Part shown: positions 45,492-53,957 of the stretch, piece after piece
Layout: every line of letters begins with the position of its first letter
Position numbering within the stretch: position 1 is the first letter of the stretch
Origin: Mycolicibacterium sp. CBMA 247
GTDB taxonomy: Bacteria > Actinomycetota > Actinomycetes > Mycobacteriales > Mycobacteriaceae
Assembly (NCBI RefSeq): GCF_009729095.1
Contig: NZ_VTGX01000005.1
Span: forward strand, 496,001-560,000
Direction: 5' to 3'
DNA: 64,000 nucleotides
Made by a program: the position numbers and the translations under genes
The notes under the pieces: generated by a model
The model's input: only the letters and a program-made list of their open reading frames with translations
Told to the model about the DNA's origin: nothing
Databases searched by the model: none

Positions 45492-45554
45492 GTAACGCCG
45501 GCCCCGTCAAACGAGATGGACTACCGGATAGGGTTCTTCTCGAAACGGGGTGAC

Positions 45555-47381
45555 ATGGCTGACGGGATCGGGTTGTCGATTGGATCGACGAACCTCAGGG
45601 CGGTGGTGGTGGGCCGCACCGCGGTGACGCGGTCGCCGGTGCTGACGCTCTACCCGCACCGGGCCGCCGAAGTGGGTGTGCCCGGCGAGAACCCCAACCT
45701 GAACGAGCGGGGCCTGATCCTCACAGACTTCGTCGATCGGGTGGGGGACCCGGTCGGGATGCTGGCCCCCGACGGTTCGACGCACCGGGGTGAAGCTCTG
45801 CTGGCCGAGGCGCTCGGGGCGCTGCTGCGCACCCTGACCGGGGGACGTCCGCCGGCCGATCCCGTCGCCGTCACGTATCCCGCACATTGGCGGACCAACC
45901 AGGTCGAGGCGCTGCGGACCGCACTGGCCGCCATCGGTGACTTCGGCGATCCGGTGCTGGCCCCTGATGCGGTGGCGGCCCTGATCGCGCTTCAGGACAA
46001 CCCCGGGGTGCCGACCCGCGGTGTGATCGCACTGTGTGACTTCGGCGGCAGCGGCACCAGCATCACCCTCGCCGACGCGGGCAATGGGTACCAGCCGATC
46101 GCTCCGGCCATTCGGCACACCGACCTGTCCGGCGACCTGATCGACCAGGGCCTGCTCACCCATGTGGTGAACGACCTGTCCGCGGCCGGCACGGTCGACC
46201 TGGCCAGCACCTCGGCCATCGGCTCACTGGGCCGGCTGCGCGGTGAATGCCGACGCGCCAAGGAACGGTTGTCGACCGAATCCGTCACGGCGCTGGTCGC
46301 CGAACTGCCGGGGCATCGCAGCGACGTGCGGTTGAACCGCAATGAGCTCGACGATGTGATCGCCGAACCTTTGGCAGAGTTCATGTCCGTGCTGCAGGAC
46401 GCGATAGGGCGCAGTGGCGTGCGCCCGGGCGAACTGGTGGCGGTGGCCTCCATCGGCGGAGGCGCCCGGATCCCGGCGATCACCACATCGTTGTCCGAAC
46501 ATCTACGTGTTCCGGTGATCACCGCGGCCCAGCCGGAGCTGTCTCCGGCCATCGGCGGTGGCCTGACCGCCGTGCGCGGTACGGCTGTGGAAGGGGCGAC
46601 GGCCCTGGCTCCGGCCTCCGCGCCGGCCCCTCCGACCGCGGCAGCGGCCATGGTGGCGCCCGAGCCTCCGGCCGCGCCGCAAGCGCTCGCCTGGTCAGAT
46701 GCGCAGGACGTCCCCGACGTCGCGCCGGTCGATGATTACCGGGCCGATGGCTACGGGGCCGGCGATTACAGTGCTGATTTCGACACCGGATTCGAACCCG
46801 CCGGCGGGCGCACCGCGGCGCGGCCCCAACTCGAGTTCGGTGAGCGGGAGCTGACCGAACGGGACGAGATCGAGGCGCTGCCCTGGTATCGCCGGCCGCC
46901 GGTGATTCTGGGTGCCGGTGCGGCGGCGGTGTTGGTCGCCGTGGTCGCGGTGTTGCTGACCATCACCCGGGGCGACGAGCCCACCGTTCCGGCGTCCACT
47001 TCCAAGGCGGTCACCTCGACGACTGTGGGCCCTGAGGAGCCCGCGCCTGCCGCGCCGGTCGACGAACCTGCTCCCGCACGGGCGCCGCGGACCGTCACCG
47101 AGGAGGCGCCGGCTCCGCAGACCGTGACGCAGACCGTGCAGGAACCAGCCCCGGAGGCCCCGCCCGTGACGGAGAATCCGCCGCCTGCCGAGACACCGAC
47201 GCCTACTCCGACTCCTGCTCCTACAACGGAGGCGCCGGCTCCGACGACGACGGACGCGCCGCCCACCACCACACAGGCGCCGACCACCACTCATGCGCCA
47301 TGGAGCCCCACCGCGCCATACCCGACGATCCCCGGCCTGCCGTGGGTCCCGGCGCCCGGCGGCGGTCACACCGGGGGCTGA
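45555..47381 (+). CDS. Hsp70-like membrane protein with Pro/Thr-rich tail (Rv2264c-like)
   Basis: The 608-residue protein has an actin/Hsp70 ATPase fold. G-L-S-I-G-S-T-N-L is phosphate loop 1, V-T-Y-P-A-H-W comes mid-domain, C-D-F-G-G-S-G-T-S is phosphate loop 2, and A-S-I-G-G-G-A-R-I is the adenosine motif. The substrate-binding domain of Hsp70 is absent. An acidic linker, one membrane helix near 450-472 and a Pro/Thr-rich exported tail follow. This is the layout of M. tuberculosis Rv2264c and Rv0312. ATG at 45555 has GGGGTGA upstream. Role unknown. Confidence 0.85.
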   Translation: MADGIGLSIGSTNLRAVVVGRTAVTRSPVLTLYPHRAAEVGVPGENPNLNERGLILTDFVDRVGDPVGMLAPDGSTHRGEALLAEALGALLRTLTGGRPPADPVAVTYPAHWRTNQVEALRTALAAIGDFGDPVLAPDAVAALIALQDNPGVPTRGVIALCDFGGSGTSITLADAGNGYQPIAPAIRHTDLSGDLIDQGLLTHVVNDLSAAGTVDLASTSAIGSLGRLRGECRRAKERLSTESVTALVAELPGHRSDVRLNRNELDDVIAEPLAEFMSVLQDAIGRSGVRPGELVAVASIGGGARIPAITTSLSEHLRVPVITAAQPELSPAIGGGLTAVRGTAVEGATALAPASAPAPPTAAAAMVAPEPPAAPQALAWSDAQDVPDVAPVDDYRADGYGAGDYSADFDTGFEPAGGRTAARPQLEFGERELTERDEIEALPWYRRPPVILGAGAAAVLVAVVAVLLTITRGDEPTVPASTSKAVTSTTVGPEEPAPAAPVDEPAPARAPRTVTEEAPAPQTVTQTVQEPAPEAPPVTENPPPAETPTPTPTPAPTTEAPAPTTTDAPPTTTQAPTTTHAPWSPTAPYPTIPGLPWVPAPGGGHTGG

Positions 47382-47400
47382 CGCCTTCCCCGCCCGGTTC

Positions 47401-48045
47401 CTACCCGGCCGCGACGGACTCCAGGGCAGCGACGGCCTCGGAGGTATAGGCGATCGAGGGGTCGAGAGTGGCCGCGGTGCGCAAGGCGGTGGCCAGTGCG
47501 GTGGCGGCGAGTTCGACCAGGACATCGATGTCCACATCGCGATGGGTGATGCGGTCGATCATCATCTCGTCGAGGAAACCGATCCAGCCGTGCATGGCGG
47601 TACGCAGGGCAGGTGCGATGGGGCCAACCACGCCCAGCGCCAACAGGATTCGTTGGGCTCCCAGCCACCGGAGATGTTCGACGGCCGACTGGTGTTCGGG
47701 ATCGGCGCCCAGCGCACCACGCAGCAGCGCGACGAAACTGTCCGAGTACGAATCGATGTGGGCGATATGGCTGCGCAAGGCATGGCGCAATTGATCGGGC
47801 AGGGTCGCGCCCGGGGGCGCGGGGGTCGTCTGCGCAGCGGCGATCTCCACCGCGATCTCGTTCATCACCGCCAGATACAGGCCACGCTTGTTGTCGAAGT
47901 GGTGAGCGATCAATCCGTAGGCCACGCCGGCATCCTTGGCGACCTGTGCGGTGGTGACCTGGTCGTACGGCCGTGTCGCGAAAAGTTTCCGGGCCGCATC
48001 GACAATGAGCTGACGCCGATCGGTCGGCTTGGTTTGAGTGCTCAT
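47401..48045 (-). CDS. TetR-family regulator, partner of the upstream SDR
   Basis: The 214-residue protein has an N-terminal helix-turn-helix (V-T-T-A-Q-V-A-K-D-A-G-V, then L-I-A-H-H-F-D-N-K) of TetR type and an all-helical ligand domain. Its start overlaps the SDR stop by 4 nt, so it is expressed with that gene. The 31-bp palindrome at 48910-48940 in front of the operon is its likely operator, implying autoregulation. Confidence 0.9.
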   Translation of the reverse strand: MSTQTKPTDRRQLIVDAARKLFATRPYDQVTTAQVAKDAGVAYGLIAHHFDNKRGLYLAVMNEIAVEIAAAQTTPAPPGATLPDQLRHALRSHIAHIDSYSDSFVALLRGALGADPEHQSAVEHLRWLGAQRILLALGVVGPIAPALRTAMHGWIGFLDEMMIDRITHRDVDIDVLVELAATALATALRTAATLDPSIAYTSEAVAALESVAAG

Positions 48046-48869
48046 CGACCCGGCCCGGCCAGCGCGCTGCGGGTGTCGACTCGTCGGCCCCCGAGCTCAG
48101 CGACCAGTCGCCCCAGCGCCGGAATCTCCAGGGGGAGTAGTGAGTAGCGCGGGTGGACGACGCGCCTCGCGCCGCGCTCCAGCGCGCGGACGATGGCGGC
48201 CGCGGTGGAGGCCGGTGCCACCGGAGGAAATGTCGGTGGTGGCGCGGCCTTCCACGGCAGCTCGTCGATGTCGCGCAGCGCGGTATCGGTCGAACCCGGC
48301 ACCACCTCTAATACCCGGATGCCGGTTCCGGCCAGTTCGAGTCGCAGCGATCTCGTGGCCTGGGCCAGTGCGGCTTTGGATGCCGCGTAGTAGCCGAGCA
48401 GGGGAAGCGGTACGGCCTGCACTGTGGAGGTGACATTGACGATCACGCCGGAATCCGCGGCACGCATGGCAGGCAACAGCGTTGACGTGAGCGCCAGTGG
48501 GGACCAGACATTGACCTCGAACACCGCGCGGGCGGCTGCCCCGTCGGCCAAGAGCGATTGTGCGCCGGTCAGGTTCGTGCCTGCGTTGTTGATCGCGATG
48601 TCCACCCCGCCCAGCGCGTCCAGGGCACGGCGGCCCAGTTCCGCAGCCGAACCCGCTACGGCCAGATCGACGGGGAGCACCGCGGGCCGTGGCGCCCCCG
48701 CGGCGCAGATCTCGTCGGCGAGATCGTCGAGCAGATCCGCACGGCGTGCCGCCAGCGCGAGCGTCGCACCCCGCTGAGCCAGCGCCAGGGCCAGCTCACG
48801 CCCGATTCCGCTCGATGCCCCGGTGAGCACCGCCTTCTTGGCGGATAAATCCATCCCTCGGTGTCGCAT
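48042..48869 (-). CDS. SDR oxidoreductase (Rv2263-like position)
   Basis: The 275-residue protein has T-G-A-S-S-G-I-G-R, I-N-N-A-G-T, N-V-T-S-T-V and catalytic Y-Y-A-A-S-K, with a longer C-terminal part typical of membrane-associated acyl or retinol-type SDRs. ATG at 48869 has GGAG six bases upstream; an inner ATG at 48854 is less well spaced. It is coupled to the TetR gene by ATGA and controlled from the palindrome-bearing divergent region. The Hsp70-like gene next to it echoes the Rv2263/Rv2264c pairing. Confidence 0.87.
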   Translation of the reverse strand: MRHRGMDLSAKKAVLTGASSGIGRELALALAQRGATLALAARRADLLDDLADEICAAGAPRPAVLPVDLAVAGSAAELGRRALDALGGVDIAINNAGTNLTGAQSLLADGAAARAVFEVNVWSPLALTSTLLPAMRAADSGVIVNVTSTVQAVPLPLLGYYAASKAALAQATRSLRLELAGTGIRVLEVVPGSTDTALRDIDELPWKAAPPPTFPPVAPASTAAAIVRALERGARRVVHPRYSLLPLEIPALGRLVAELGGRRVDTRSALAGPGR

Positions 48870-48909
48870 GTCTGGCTCCACTCAGGCCCGTTGGTACGCA
48901 GGTCTACGT

Positions 48910-48940
48910 GACATATTGACTGATAATCAGTCAATATGTC
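48910..48940. promoter_or_regulatory. 31-bp perfect palindrome, likely TetR operator
   Basis: Fifteen-base arms pair perfectly around A48925 (left arm GACATATTGACTGAT). It is AT-rich compared with its surroundings and contains TTGACT and its mirror, so it could overlap a -35 element. It lies 40 bp upstream of the SDR-tetR operon and about 120 bp upstream of the divergent TPP-enzyme gene. Confidence 0.75.
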
Positions 48941-49060
48941 GGGAGTCGGGCTGGCTCTGGCATCCCGGGCGGTGGCCGATCAATATGGACGGGTGCACAA
49001 CGGCTGGCAGAAACGTGACCACAGCTTCGTAACCACCAGACCCGTGATGTGCGGGCGCTC

Positions 49061-50614
49061 ATGAGCACCGGCGCCGAAGTCGTGGTGAACCGTCTGCTCG
49101 CCGAAGGCGTCGGCGTGTGCTTCGCCAATCCGGGCACCTCGGAGATGCACTTTGTCGCGGCCCTGGATACCGCCCCGGCGATGCGTCCGGTGCTCTGCCT
49201 GTTCGAGGGCGTCGCCACCGGGGCTGCCGACGGGTACGCCCGTATCGCCGGACGTCCCGCGGCTACGCTGCTGCACCTCGGCCCCGGTATGGCGAACGGG
49301 CTGGCCAATCTGCACAACGCCCGTCGGGCCTTCAGCCCGGTGGTCAATGTGGTCGGCGATCATGCGACCTACCACCAACCCCTCGACGCGCCACTGGAAT
49401 CCGACATCGACGCGCTGGGGCACTGGGTGCACGGTTCAGTGCACCGGCCGGAGTCGGCCGCCGACCTCGACGCGACCGTCCACAGCGCCGTGCAGAGCGC
49501 GACCGGAGTGCCCGGACGCGTCGCCACGGTAATCCTTCCCGCCGACTATTCCTGGGGCAGTGCACCGCAGAACCCGTTGCCGGGCAAAGTGTCTGACCAA
49601 AAGTCGGGGGCGGACGGTGACATGGACGTTGCCGCTGCCGCAGAGCTGCTGCGCACCCAGGGGGAGCGTGCGGTGTTGTTGATCGGCGGTGCCGCCACCG
49701 GCGTCGACGGACTGCAGGCAGCGGCGCGAATCCGCGCGGCCACCGGGGCACGCGCCCTGGTCGAGACCTTTCCCGCCCGGCTCGCCCGAGGGCAGGGTGT
49801 GCCGGCCATCGAACGGCTCGGCTACCTGGCCGAGCAGGCCACTCAACAACTCTCCGGGGCAACGCATCTGGTGTTGGTCGGCGCGAAATCCCCGGTGTCG
49901 TTCTTCGCCTACCCGGGTAAGCCGAGCGTGCTGGTACCCGACGGTGCCGAGGTCAGCGCCCTGGCCATCGACGATTTGTCCAGCCTCGCAGACGAATTGG
50001 GTGGGGCAGTGTCGAGCGCGCCGCAACCCAGTCCGGCCGAGCTGCCGACCGGCACGCTCAATCCGCAGAACCTGGCACAGGTGATCGCCGCGCTGCTCCC
50101 GGAGAACGCCATCATCTCCGATGAGGCCAACACCAGTGGGGTGTTCCTGCCGGCCGCCACCGCGTCGGCCCCGCGCCACGACGTACTCACCCTGACCGGC
50201 GGCGCGATCGGGCAGGGCCTGCCGGTGGCGGTAGGAGCCGCGATCGCCGCGCCGCACCGGCCGGTGATCGCCCTGCAGTCCGACGGCAGTGCCGCGTACA
50301 CCATTTCGGCACTGTGGACCATGGCCCGCGAACAGCTCGATGTCACCGTGGTGATCCTGAACAACCACGCCTACGCCATCCTGCAGCTGGAGCTGCTACG
50401 GGTCGGCACCCAGACCACCGGGGAGCGGTCACGCTCACTGCTCGATCTGAGCCGCCCTGACATCGACTTCGCCTCGATCGCACAGGGATTCGGCGTCCCG
50501 GCCACCCGGGCCACCACCGCTGAGGAACTCGCCACCCAGTTCCGCACGGCGCTGGCCGAGCCGGGTCCGCACCTGATCGACGCAGCGCTGCCGGCTTGGT
50601 CGCCGCAGGGGTAG
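49061..50614 (+). CDS. TPP-dependent enzyme, acetolactate-synthase-like (IlvX/benzoylformate-decarboxylase type)
   Basis: The 517-residue protein has the three TPP-enzyme domains. F-A-N-P-G-T-S-E and L-F-E-G-V-A-T-G-A carry the cofactor-activating Glu49. A central L-V-L-V-G-A-K-S-P domain follows. S-D-G-S-A-A-Y then N-N-H-A-Y is the diphosphate/Mg motif (G/S-D-G...N-N). It resembles mycobacterial IlvX (Rv3509c) more than true biosynthetic acetohydroxyacid synthase and has no regulatory-subunit gene beside it. The product could be a decarboxylated or condensed 2-oxo acid. ATG 49061 is preferred over GTG 49049. Confidence 0.82.
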   Translation: MSTGAEVVVNRLLAEGVGVCFANPGTSEMHFVAALDTAPAMRPVLCLFEGVATGAADGYARIAGRPAATLLHLGPGMANGLANLHNARRAFSPVVNVVGDHATYHQPLDAPLESDIDALGHWVHGSVHRPESAADLDATVHSAVQSATGVPGRVATVILPADYSWGSAPQNPLPGKVSDQKSGADGDMDVAAAAELLRTQGERAVLLIGGAATGVDGLQAAARIRAATGARALVETFPARLARGQGVPAIERLGYLAEQATQQLSGATHLVLVGAKSPVSFFAYPGKPSVLVPDGAEVSALAIDDLSSLADELGGAVSSAPQPSPAELPTGTLNPQNLAQVIAALLPENAIISDEANTSGVFLPAATASAPRHDVLTLTGGAIGQGLPVAVGAAIAAPHRPVIALQSDGSAAYTISALWTMAREQLDVTVVILNNHAYAILQLELLRVGTQTTGERSRSLLDLSRPDIDFASIAQGFGVPATRATTAEELATQFRTALAEPGPHLIDAALPAWSPQG

Positions 50615-50638
50615 CCGAGGGTTCGGGTAGGAACCCGA

Positions 50639-51682
50639 TCACTGGCTCGGGCGGCGTTTCTCCAACACCACTGCCGCTATCGGGATGCGCATCTCTTCGG
50701 GAGCCGAGGACAGCCGTGCGGCAATGCCGGCGTGCATCCGGTCGTAGAACACCGCCAGCCGATCAGGGGCGCCTTCGATCGCCGCGCCCAGATCGGCGAA
50801 GGCGGTGAACTGGCAGAAATCGGCCCAGCGGGTGCCGAAAGCGCTTGCGTTGCGGTCACTGCGGTAGGCGTTGAAGATCCGGTCCTCGGCGTCGAACAGC
50901 TCCAGGTGCTGGATCTCCAGCCGCTCGAACCGCCCTGACGGGGCGAAGGGCGCGGCGAAATCCGCGGCACGCCGGCCGGCGATCGGCAGTGACATCCGGG
51001 CGACCTCCTCGGCACTCACCACACCGTCGGTGATCAACTCGGCCAGCGTGCCGGTGACGGACCGGAACAACGGGCGATAGCCGAACTCCCCGTCGTCGCC
51101 AAGGGCGGTCGTCAAGATCACCAGTCGGCCGCCCGGACACAGCTCACGTCCCCGGAACGCGATGAATTCATGCCAATCGTGCGCGGCCTGCCTGGCATAG
51201 GCAGCGCGCACCCGGTCGTCGTTGCTGCATGCCGCGACAACATGATCGGTGACCGGCATCGGCACCCGGCCCAACCGCACTACCGCCCAGGCCGACCAGC
51301 CCAGGTGCACGCTGTTCGACGGCAGGATCTGGCTGTAGAACGACCGGCCGATCGCCGAACTGAAGGTGGCCGAGTCCTTGTGCAGATAGGACTGCGGATC
51401 TTCCTCCAGGATGCGGAACATCGTGGAGAAGTCGTTGTCGGCCACATCGGTATGTGTCACCAGAACCGAGTGCTCGGGCCGGGTGCGGCCGCGCAGGGCC
51501 GTGATCGCGGCATTGATCGGCTGCATCGAATTGTGCGCCGTACCCGCTCCGTAATCGGCGATGACGATCGGCTGTGGCGACACCGGGATCGGCACCGTGC
51601 GCGCAGCCTGCTCGAGAAGCTTGATCGCCGAACTCATTCCGGCGGTATGCGGGCGGGGTGTCGTTCGGTGCGGTCGGGGCAT
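50639..51682 (-). CDS. SABATH-like SAM-dependent carboxyl methyltransferase
   Basis: The 347-residue protein shows A-G-M-S-S-A-I near the start, I-A-D-Y-G-A-G-T-A-H-N-S (SAM motif I), H-T-D-V-A-D-N-D-F-S-T-M-F and a late W-A-D-F-C-Q-F-T. These match the salicylate/benzoate carboxyl methyltransferase (SABATH) family, best known in plants but present in actinobacteria. It would methylate a carboxylate of a small acid. ATG at 51682 starts 2 nt after the LapA-like gene stop. The open frame extends far upstream but loses family similarity. Confidence 0.72.
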   Translation of the reverse strand: MPRPHRTTPRPHTAGMSSAIKLLEQAARTVPIPVSPQPIVIADYGAGTAHNSMQPINAAITALRGRTRPEHSVLVTHTDVADNDFSTMFRILEEDPQSYLHKDSATFSSAIGRSFYSQILPSNSVHLGWSAWAVVRLGRVPMPVTDHVVAACSNDDRVRAAYARQAAHDWHEFIAFRGRELCPGGRLVILTTALGDDGEFGYRPLFRSVTGTLAELITDGVVSAEEVARMSLPIAGRRAADFAAPFAPSGRFERLEIQHLELFDAEDRIFNAYRSDRNASAFGTRWADFCQFTAFADLGAAIEGAPDRLAVFYDRMHAGIAARLSSAPEEMRIPIAAVVLEKRRPSQ

Positions 51683-51684
51683 GG

Positions 51685-51927
51685 CTACCTTCGACGCCGC
51701 CGGCGCAGCAGCAGTCCGATCAGAAGACCCATGACGAAAATGATGACCAAGATGAACCACATCGGCGAGTCGACGGTCACCCACAGCACGTGCACGCTGA
51801 CCCGATCGCGGTTCTGCGCGACGAAGATCGCGGCCAACGCGACCAGGATCAGGGCAACCCAGTAGCGCAGCGCGAACCGGCGTACCGGTCCGGTGGTTGT
51901 GGGGGCGTCGGACTCGTCGCGAGGCAT
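51685..51927 (-). CDS. LapA-domain small membrane protein
   Basis: The 80-residue protein has two membrane helices (about 21-42 and 56-74) separated by a short loop with V-A-Q-N-R-D-R-V-S-V, the LapA-type F-x-x-Q-N core, and ends in an Arg run. LapA-domain proteins are small bitopic proteins of unclear role in Gram-positives. Its stop lies 2 nt before the methyltransferase start, so the pair is co-transcribed. Confidence 0.8.
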   Translation of the reverse strand: MPRDESDAPTTTGPVRRFALRYWVALILVALAAIFVAQNRDRVSVHVLWVTVDSPMWFILVIIFVMGLLIGLLLRRRRRR

Positions 51928-51973
51928 ACCCCGACGGTAGCTCGCTACTCAGCGGCCATGGCACACTTCGGCC

Positions 51974-52699
51974 ATGAACAGCCGTCGGTCTGCTCCGCGC
52001 GTCGCGCTCGTGATATCGATCTGCACATTGGTCACCGGTGCCGTCGGGCTGTTCGTCATGGTGTTCCTCAACGCGTTCGTCCTGGATGAGTACGACGCCT
52101 ACGGTGAGGTGCCGATCCCGGGGACCACCAACCTGGAGTTGCCGCAGGGCGAGGTGACCGTCAGCTTCCACACCATGGTCACCGGATCCGGCGGAGGCGG
52201 TCTGCCGGTTCCGCCGCTGCGGCTGCACGTGTCCGCGCCCGACGGGGACCCCGATCCGGTGCTGACCGAAAGTATCGGCGGGACAACCACGGTGAACAAC
52301 GACGCCCGGGTGCGGGTGTGGGTCATGCAAGTGTCCAACGCGGGTACCTACGAGATCGGCGTCGATGGCCAGACGCAGGGCTTCATCAACCCACGGCTGG
52401 CGTTCGGGCACGGTAGCGCCTACGGTTGGCTGCTCTGGCTGTTCGGCGGACTGATCGCGCTAGGTGTGCTCGAACTGCTCGCCAGCCTGATGTGGTCGGC
52501 GCGTGACAGCAAGCGGGCCCGCCCCATCGCAGATATGGCACCGGAGTCGATTCCGCTCCAACCCGGGTCAGCCGGCTACCAGCCCGACGGCCAGGCGGTC
52601 CGCCTCGAACAGCTCAAAACAATTGCCTCCCTGCGTGATACCGGCGCACTGACCGAATCGGAGTTCGAGGCGGAGAAGCGCCGGATCCTGGGAAGCTGA
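51974..52699 (+). CDS. Membrane protein with C-terminal SHOCT domain
   Basis: The 241-residue protein has a helix near 9-34, an extracytoplasmic beta-rich domain (about 40-135), a second helix near 148-170 and a cytosolic tail. The tail ends in a SHOCT motif (L-E-Q-L-K-T-I-A-S-L-R-D-T-G-A-L-T-E-S-E-F then K-R-R-I-L). SHOCT domains are short helical pairs thought to mediate oligomerisation. It is divergent from the LapA-like gene with 46 bp between. Function unknown. Confidence 0.75.
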   Translation: MNSRRSAPRVALVISICTLVTGAVGLFVMVFLNAFVLDEYDAYGEVPIPGTTNLELPQGEVTVSFHTMVTGSGGGGLPVPPLRLHVSAPDGDPDPVLTESIGGTTTVNNDARVRVWVMQVSNAGTYEIGVDGQTQGFINPRLAFGHGSAYGWLLWLFGGLIALGVLELLASLMWSARDSKRARPIADMAPESIPLQPGSAGYQPDGQAVRLEQLKTIASLRDTGALTESEFEAEKRRILGS

Positions 52700-52717
52700 C
52701 GCTGCGACGCGGTCGGC

Positions 52718-53554
52718 TCAGGCGGTGAGCCCGAGCTGGCGCAGTCCCAGTGCGCGGCGGGTCTGGGCAGCGTTCATCAGGTCGTGCTGGGCGATTCGGG
52801 CCGCTTGCGCGGCGCGTTCCACCAGCTGAACGTTTCCGGTCACCGGCTCGGTGGCCGAGTACCGCAACACATCCTCCATGCCGACGCGGACATTGCCGCC
52901 GAGCGCCAGAGTTGTCATGAGCACGGGAACCGACGCCCGGCCGATACCCGTCGCCGACCATGAACACCCCTGCGGCAGGGCGGCGTGTGCCGCCACCATG
53001 GTGCGGGTGTCGCCGGGCATTCCGCCGGGGACGCCCATCACCAGATTGCAGTGGACCACACCCTGCTTGGGCGCCCCGAATCGATCGAGCAGACGGTGCA
53101 GCGTGGCGATATGACCGAAGTCGAAGCACTCGAACTCCGGCAGCACCCCACGATCGAGCGCGGCCTGGTAGAGCTCTTCGATGAATCCGAGCGGGTTGGA
53201 GAACACGTCGCGACCGAAGTTGACCGTGCCGCAGGTGAGCGAACACGACTCGGGTCCCAGATCCAGTACCTTCAACCGAGATTCGAACGGGTCGTGGACA
53301 CTCCCTCCGGTCGAGAGCTGCACGATGAGGTTGGTGTGTTCCCGCACGCCCGCGACGATCTCGCTGAGCACGGAATGCTCAAGTGTGGAGTTGCCCGCAT
53401 CGTCGCGGCCGTGAATGTGGATCAGTGCCGCACCGGCCTGTTCGCACGCGATCGCCTCGGCCACGATCTCCTCGGGCTGAAGCGGAATGTTCGGATTGTC
53501 GGACTTTTTCGATTCGGCTCCGGTGGGGGCCACGGTGATGAACATCGCGCTCAC
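52718..53554 (-). CDS. kce: 3-keto-5-aminohexanoate cleavage enzyme (BKACE/DUF849 family)
   Basis: The 278-residue protein carries the KCE landmarks at expected positions: T-G-A-E with Glu14, H-I-H-G-R-D-D with zinc ligands His46 and His48, S-T-G-G, and V-R-V-G-M-E-D with Glu227 and Asp228. KCE condenses 3-keto-5-aminohexanoate with acetyl-CoA to give 3-aminobutyryl-CoA and acetoacetate. The family is broad, but the kal and kdd genes directly upstream support the lysine-pathway role. It is the last gene of the tetR-kdd-kal-kce operon, overlapping kal by 4 nt. Confidence 0.87.
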   Translation of the reverse strand: MSAMFITVAPTGAESKKSDNPNIPLQPEEIVAEAIACEQAGAALIHIHGRDDAGNSTLEHSVLSEIVAGVREHTNLIVQLSTGGSVHDPFESRLKVLDLGPESCSLTCGTVNFGRDVFSNPLGFIEELYQAALDRGVLPEFECFDFGHIATLHRLLDRFGAPKQGVVHCNLVMGVPGGMPGDTRTMVAAHAALPQGCSWSATGIGRASVPVLMTTLALGGNVRVGMEDVLRYSATEPVTGNVQLVERAAQAARIAQHDLMNAAQTRRALGLRQLGLTA

Positions 53555-53928
53555 TGCGCCTCACCCGGTACCACCAGGACCGCCACCGCGCTGGTCACCA
53601 GCAACTTCTCCTTGAGTTGGACGGCGCCAGACTCTCGCTCGGTGTGGTCCGACCGTGACGTGACGTATGCCTGCAACTCGAGCCGCCGGCTGCGCCGCCC
53701 GACCGAGGTGATTCGCCCGGTCACCTCCAGCAGATCGCCGGCGAGCACCGGCTCGTGGAAGTCGACCGCCTCATAGCCTGCGAGCAGACCCTCGTCACCT
53801 TCGGTGACGACGCTCAGCTCCGTTGCCACCTCGCCGAAAATCCGCATCACATAGGCGCCGTCGACGAGCCCGCCGGCATAGTGAGCGTCGGCATAGGACA
53901 CATACCGGCGCTGGACGATCTCGGTCAT
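53551..53928 (-). CDS. kal: 3-aminobutyryl-CoA ammonia lyase
   Basis: The 125-residue hot-dog-fold protein has D-A-H-Y-A-G-G-L-V-D-G-A, F-G-E-V-A-T-E-L and G-D-E-G-L-L-A-G-Y, closely matching the Kal family of the lysine fermentation pathway. Kal converts 3-aminobutyryl-CoA to crotonyl-CoA and ammonia, the step after Kce. ATG at 53928 was chosen; longer frames upstream overlap kdd and are unlike the family. Its stop overlaps the kce start (ATGA). Confidence 0.87.
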   Translation of the reverse strand: MTEIVQRRYVSYADAHYAGGLVDGAYVMRIFGEVATELSVVTEGDEGLLAGYEAVDFHEPVLAGDLLEVTGRITSVGRRSRRLELQAYVTSRSDHTERESGAVQLKEKLLVTSAVAVLVVPGEAQ

Positions 53929-53957
53929 CGAATTCCTTCGGTCGTAGTTCTCGGGAG

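Noticed and set aside
50639..52411. A long 5' extension of the SABATH-like methyltransferase frame to 52411
   Set aside because: The extension passes through the LapA-like gene and the divergent SHOCT-protein gene and has no family similarity. The start at 51682 agrees with the family N-terminus.
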